From JACVRW01 sp963771715 (GTDB lineage Bacteria > Actinomycetota > Thermoleophilia > Solirubrobacterales > Thermoleophilaceae): 64,000 nt of DNA. Numbering within the stretch: the stretch's first letter is position 1; each line of letters starts with the position of its first letter. Below are positions 60,498 through 64,000 of the stretch, in pieces. The DNA lies in NCBI GenBank assembly GCA_963771715.1, contig CAVYUQ010000011.1, forward strand, positions 186,001 to 250,000, read 5' to 3'. The translations under genes and the position numbers were made by a program. Under the pieces are notes generated by a model. The model saw only the letters and a program-made list of their open reading frames with translations, was not told where the DNA came from and searched no databases.

Positions 60498-61255
60498 CGC
60501 GTGGCCTCCACGACCGCATCCACCGCGGAGCGGCAGACGTCGCGCAGGCCGTTCTCCTCGAGAGCGATCAGGCCCTTCTCGGTGGTCCCGCCGGGGGTGG
60601 CCACCCGCGCGCGCAGGTCGGGGCCGTCGTAGTCGTGGCGTGCGAGGTAGTCCGCCGTGCCGCCCATCGTCTCGACCACCATGCGCATGGCGTCGTCGGC
60701 ATCCAGGCCGTGAGCCACGCCCGCGTCGGCGAAGCTCTCGGCCACCAGCGCCATGAAGGCCGGCCCGCAGCTCATCAGCGCCATCGCCGGCTCGATCAGC
60801 GGCTCGTCGTCGAGCCGGATCACCGCGCCCGCGCGGCCCATGAGAGCGAGGATCTCGTCCTCGGGGCCGTCAGCGGCTCGCGGCCCGGCGACATAACAGA
60901 GGACGCCGCGCCTGACGTCCGCGTTCATGTTCGGAATGAAGCGATAGATGGAGGCCTCGGGGTAGGCGGCACTGAGCTGCTCCGTGGTGGTGGCGGCGAG
61001 GATCGAGATCACTACCCGCGCGCGCTCGCCCCCAACCTCAGCGGCCACCTCCTCCAGCTGCTTCGGCTTGTGGCAGAGCACGAGCACGTCGGCCTTCTCG
61101 GCCAGCTCGGCGTTCGATCCCACGACCTCGCCGCCCAGCTCGTCGGTCAGCGCCCGCGCCTTGGCCTCGTCGATGTCGTGCACGAGCACCGGCTCGCCGA
61201 TGCCGCGCGCGAGCGCGGACGCCATGTTGCCTGCACCGATCAGACCCAGCTTCAT
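60494..61255 (-). CDS. proC: Pyrroline-5-carboxylate reductase
   Basis: 253 residues: MKLGLIGAGNMASALARGI cofactor loop, VLVLCHKPKQLEEV, VISILAATT, YRFIPNMNADVRRGV and the C-terminal dimer signature LRARVATPGGTTEKGLIALEE. It makes proline from P5C with NAD(P)H. Located in the sepF-proC-yggT group, as in many Gram-positives, probably cotranscribed. The start is 29 bases from the sepF stop. Confidence 0.95.
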   Translation of the reverse strand: MKLGLIGAGNMASALARGIGEPVLVHDIDEAKARALTDELGGEVVGSNAELAEKADVLVLCHKPKQLEEVAAEVGGERARVVISILAATTTEQLSAAYPEASIYRFIPNMNADVRRGVLCYVAGPRAADGPEDEILALMGRAGAVIRLDDEPLIEPAMALMSCGPAFMALVAESFADAGVAHGLDADDAMRMVVETMGGTADYLARHDYDGPDLRARVATPGGTTEKGLIALEENGLRDVCRSAVDAVVEATR

Positions 61256-61284
61256 CGCCGCCGCACTCTATCGGCGGCAAAAGC

Positions 61285-61827
61285 TCAAGACTGGTTGAAG
61301 AAGCCCTTCTCGATCAACCGAGCGCGCTCCTCGGCCGACACCTCGACGTTGCGGGGCGTGAGCAGGAACACCTTGTCGGCGATCCGCTGCATTCCCCCGT
61401 CCAGCGCGTACGTGAGGCCGGACGCGAAGTCGATCAGCCGCTTGGAGAGGTCCGTGTCGGTGCTCTGGAGGTTGAGGATCACCGGCACGCCTTCCTTGAA
61501 CTGGTCGGCGATCTGCTGGGCGTCGTTGAAGCTCTTGGGGATCACCAGGTGGACCTGGATGTCCCCGCCCGCCCGCGAGCCGCCGTTGCCGCCCACCGGG
61601 CGCAGGACGCGGGTCTCACGCCCTCCACCGCGGGGCTCGTCGGCGAAGATGTCGTCGAACTCGTCGCGGCGCCGGCGCTGAAGCCGGCGCACGTTCGGCC
61701 GATCGCGGTAGCGATCCTCTAGCTCTGCCTCAGGTTCCGGCTCCGAGATCGCCTCGTAGCGCGGATCCTCCTCCTCGGCCAAGCCGAAGTAGACCAGCGT
61801 GCGATGCCATGTGTCGCGAAGCGCCAT
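61285..61827 (-). CDS. sepF: Cell division protein SepF
   Basis: 180 residues from ATG 61827 (MALRDTWHRTLVYFGLAEEE), the amphipathic membrane-binding N-terminus. A disordered acidic/Arg-rich linker follows and then the SepF core domain: VHLVIPKSFNDAQQIADQF, GVPVILNLQSTDTDLSKRLIDFASGLTYAL (read in parts), MQRIADKVFLLTPRNVEVS. It links FtsZ to the membrane at the septum. Upstream starts up to 61959 would enter the divergent promoter region. Confidence 0.94.
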   Translation of the reverse strand: MALRDTWHRTLVYFGLAEEEDPRYEAISEPEPEAELEDRYRDRPNVRRLQRRRRDEFDDIFADEPRGGGRETRVLRPVGGNGGSRAGGDIQVHLVIPKSFNDAQQIADQFKEGVPVILNLQSTDTDLSKRLIDFASGLTYALDGGMQRIADKVFLLTPRNVEVSAEERARLIEKGFFNQS

Positions 61828-61888
61828 ACGACCGTGAGTTTCGAGCGTAAGAGGGAAACTCCTTGTCACTGGGGAGCGTAGCGCCTGC

Positions 61889-61918
61889 TTGGCTTGACTA
61901 CGCCACCTGGCGTATCCT
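61889..61918 (+). promoter_or_regulatory. Candidate promoter with 16-bp palindrome, divergent sepF/RTX region
   Basis: TTGGCT (61889-61894) and TATCCT (61913-61918) are 18 bases apart and could be -35 and -10 boxes for the RTX-like gene. A perfect 7-bp inverted repeat tacgcca-cc-tggcgta (61899-61914) fills the spacer, a typical operator position. Proposed by eye only. Confidence 0.3.
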
Positions 61919-61950
61919 TGGACGCTCGGGATCGAGGAGCGCGAAAGCTC

Positions 61951-63366
61951 ATGGCCCACTCCCGTCGTTCGGCGCGTTTCGCGTCAGTCACCCTCATCTG
62001 CGGCGTCGCGGTTGGCTCGCTTGCGGGAACAGCGTTTGGATCAACTGCGCAGTTCGTGGATGTTGTGATTCCCTCGGAATGCAAGTACGTCCCCCCCGGC
62101 TTCACTTGCCTGCCCGGGTCCGCCAAGGTCCTCGTGTATCGGGGCGGGCCAGGCGAAGCCAACCTCGTCCGCCTCACCGGGAGTCAGGAGGCCGCGCGCA
62201 TCGACGACCCCGCCGCCGCCATCGAGCCGGGGGAAGGCTGCTCGGCGATCGACGCCCATAGCGTGAGCTGCTCAGCACCGGAGCCTGATGTCGTCTATCG
62301 GGTCTATGTATCCACGGGGAGCGGGGCGGACGAAATCAGGTCAAGCCTCCCCGGGCCGGTGATCCTCGACGGCGGCCCCGGCGATGACGTTCTACTCGGA
62401 GGGCCCGGCGGCGACGAGCTCTACGGTGGAAGGGGTGCCGATGCTCTTCGCGGCGGTGACGGCGCCGATGCTCTCTTCGACGCGTCCCCGCGGGAGGCGT
62501 TGCGGAGCGGGGACCTGGACCCGTACCACGAGGAGACAGTGGTGGCACTCGCCGACCCCGGTCGCGGCCGCGACTCCTTCAACGGCGGCCGGGGCCGTGA
62601 CATGGTCAGCTACGAAGGTCGCTCGGCGGGCGTCAGGGTCGCCCTCGCGGACACAGGCGCGGTCGGCGGGGCACGGGGTGAGCACGACTCCGTCAAGTCG
62701 GTGCAGAGCACGGTGGGAGGCGCCGGCGACGACCGGCTTGCGGGAAACACGCGCTCGAACTCGCTCAACGGAGCCCTTGGTGACGATCGCATCTTGGGCG
62801 GGCGCGGCAAGGACTACGTCGACGGCGGCCCCGGCCGCAATGTGGTCATCGCTGGCCCCGGCGACGACGAGCTGTCCCTAGGCCGCGCCGGCGAGGGCCG
62901 GGAGCGAGCGCGTTGCGGAGCGGGCCTGGACCGGGTGTTCGGCGTCTCGCGCAGCGACTTCCTGAACGACGACTGCGAGCGGCTGGTGTTCCCCACCGCT
63001 TTCGAGAGGCTCACCGGACCCTACGTCAGATCAGACCTGCCCCTCCGAGCCGGGCGGGCGCCAGGCGTGCTGAGCGCCACGCTCTTTTGCGCGCCGTTCG
63101 ACGTACACGCCCCGTGCCACCTTCGGCTGGAGGTGCGGGTCCATGGCCCTGGCGCTCGGCGTGGGACCGCGCCCCCACGGGGCACTCTGCTGGGCTCGAG
63201 CTCGTACAGGTTTGCAGTAGGCGAGGAGAAGATGGTGAGTCTCGGCCTCTCCCCCGTGGGGGTCCAGCTGCTGCGCCGCCACCGGGCACTGCGTGTGCAG
63301 GTGACCACCAGTGGGAAGCCGCCTTACGGACCGGCCGGCTACCTCACGGTGCTGCACAGCCCATAA
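61951..63366 (+). CDS. Secreted RTX-like (GG-x-G-x-D repeat) calcium-binding protein
   Basis: 471 residues from ATG 61951. Signal peptide ARFASVTLICGVAVGSLAGTAFG. The middle part, residues about 130-320, has degenerate nonapeptide repeats (LDGGPGDDVLLGGPGGDELY, GGRGADALRGGDGADAL, LGGRGKDYVDGGPGRNVV) that form a calcium-bound beta roll. The C-terminal 150 residues, with several cysteines, are a separate unknown domain. No type I secretion genes are near and the Sec signal is present, so it differs from classic RTX exoproteins. It is divergent from sepF. Confidence 0.8.
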   Translation: MAHSRRSARFASVTLICGVAVGSLAGTAFGSTAQFVDVVIPSECKYVPPGFTCLPGSAKVLVYRGGPGEANLVRLTGSQEAARIDDPAAAIEPGEGCSAIDAHSVSCSAPEPDVVYRVYVSTGSGADEIRSSLPGPVILDGGPGDDVLLGGPGGDELYGGRGADALRGGDGADALFDASPREALRSGDLDPYHEETVVALADPGRGRDSFNGGRGRDMVSYEGRSAGVRVALADTGAVGGARGEHDSVKSVQSTVGGAGDDRLAGNTRSNSLNGALGDDRILGGRGKDYVDGGPGRNVVIAGPGDDELSLGRAGEGRERARCGAGLDRVFGVSRSDFLNDDCERLVFPTAFERLTGPYVRSDLPLRAGRAPGVLSATLFCAPFDVHAPCHLRLEVRVHGPGARRGTAPPRGTLLGSSSYRFAVGEEKMVSLGLSPVGVQLLRRHRALRVQVTTSGKPPYGPAGYLTVLHSP

Positions 63367-63389
63367 ACCCTTGCCACAGTGTGCGACCC

Positions 63390-64000
63390 GTGGAGACGAC
63401 CGAGTTCCAGGTCCTGCGCCAGCTGCCGGGCGCCGGATCGATCACGCTGGAGGGCGAGCAGGCGGGCGACGGTCCGCCCGTGGTGCTGCTGCACGGGCTC
63501 TCGGCCACGCGCCGCAACGTGGTTCAGGGCTCGCGCGCCCTGATCAAGCGCGGCTACCGGCTGATCTCCTACGACGCGCGCGGCCACGGCGCCTCCTCCC
63601 CCGCCCCGCGCTACGAGTACCGGGACCTGGTGGCGGACCTGTCCGCGGTCCTGGAGCACCTGGAGCTCGAGCGGGCCGCCCTGGTGGGGAGCTCGATGGG
63701 AGCGGCGACCGCGATGGCGTTCACGCTGGAGCACCCCGAGCGGGTGCCGGCGCTCGTGCAGGTAACCCCGGCGTACACCGGCTACGCCCGCACCGGCGAC
63801 GTGGACGGCGAGCTTTGGGAGCAGCTCGCGACGGCGCTGGACGGCGGCGTCGACGAGTTCGTCCAGGTGGCCCAGCCGGAGGGCCTTCCGGAGCGCTGGC
63901 GCGAGATCGCCCGCGAGGCCACCAGGCAGCGGATGGAGCGCCACGAGCATCTCGAGGCAGTCGGGCAGGCATTGAGGGAGATACCGGGGTCCGTGGCCTG
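63390..64000 (+). CDS. Alpha/beta hydrolase fold protein, 5' part (runs off the window)
   Basis: From GTG 63390; 203 codons are visible and the frame is open at the window end. PVVLLHGLSATRRN (oxyanion HG), ISYDARGHGASS and the nucleophile elbow ALVGSSMGAATAMAF (GxSxG) place it in the alpha/beta hydrolase superfamily. The His of the triad lies beyond the end. The substrate is unknown. It starts 24 bases after the RTX-like gene's stop. Confidence 0.85.
   Translation, partial: METTEFQVLRQLPGAGSITLEGEQAGDGPPVVLLHGLSATRRNVVQGSRALIKRGYRLISYDARGHGASSPAPRYEYRDLVADLSAVLEHLELERAALVGSSMGAATAMAFTLEHPERVPALVQVTPAYTGYARTGDVDGELWEQLATALDGGVDEFVQVAQPEGLPERWREIAREATRQRMERHEHLEAVGQALREIPGSVA

Noticed and set aside
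1..64000. tRNA or rRNA genes and replication origin
   Set aside because: Intergenic gaps are short and none shows a cloverleaf, rRNA segment or DnaA-box cluster by eye; a covariance-model search would settle small RNAs.

Overview
The window is very GC-rich, with dense overlapping genes, GTG/TTG starts and no rRNA or tRNA gene that I can see. Gene content points to a high-GC actinobacterium. The pairing of a GarA-type FHA protein, a MerR regulator of the FtsR type and a single-motif RsiG-like protein, plus SepF/DivIVA, MurT/GatD and an LL-diaminopimelate-type aminotransferase, makes a deep-branching class such as Thermoleophilia (Solirubrobacterales-like) the best guess. That is inference; no marker gene settles it.

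Layout. 1-9.8 kb: SRPBCC fragment, an altered DapF, DapL-like aminotransferase, DUF429 protein, epimerase, HflX, animal-type haem peroxidase, SnoaL, MazG, STAS and a GspE/PilB ATPase. 9.8-14.3 kb (minus): class II amidotransferase, lipid kinase, MurT, methyltransferase, GatD. 14.4-22 kb: phosphatase-like protein, HAD phosphatase, cyclophilin lipoprotein, YbbN-type thioredoxin, DivIVA-like protein, secreted copper protein, a wrecked LAGLIDADG-type gene and OsmC. 22-30.3 kb: PdxH, lipocalin-like protein, SDR, DinB, wax-ester synthase, YbaK, Amt and P-II. 30.3-42.9 kb: flavin oxidoreductase with receiver-like domain, histidine kinase, serine hydrolase-VanX fusion, NadE, adenylate cyclase, RskA-like protein, FAD oxidase and Apt. 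42.9-48.8 kb: FtsR, GarA, RsiG, PgsA, ProS and a GGDEF/HD-GYP protein. 48.8-61.8 kb (minus): conserved housekeeping genes (ispG, acyl-CoA synthetase, rseP, dxr, cdsA, uppS, frr, pyrH, tsf, rpsB, rluD, lspA, yggT, proC, sepF). The end holds an RTX-like secreted protein and a partial hydrolase.

How the genes work together. Cell-envelope functions dominate: DAP supply, lipid II amidation (MurT/GatD), undecaprenyl carrier (dxr, ispG, uppS), phospholipids (cdsA, pgsA), lipoprotein processing (lspA), D-Ala-type peptide hydrolysis (VanX fusion) and division (sepF, DivIVA). Nitrogen control is Amt plus P-II. Cyclic-dinucleotide signalling is suggested by RsiG lying about 2.5 kb from a GGDEF/HD-GYP protein.

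Quality warning. At least thirteen genes, including normally essential dxr, proS and murT, are interrupted by single-base frameshifts that leave conserved sequence intact on both sides. Most look like sequencing or assembly errors. The LAGLIDADG-type gene at 20.4-21.6 kb, with about nine frame changes, looks like real decay. Four convergent gene pairs end in an interlocked CTAG, and a fifth seems to have been split by a 16-bp tandem duplication.
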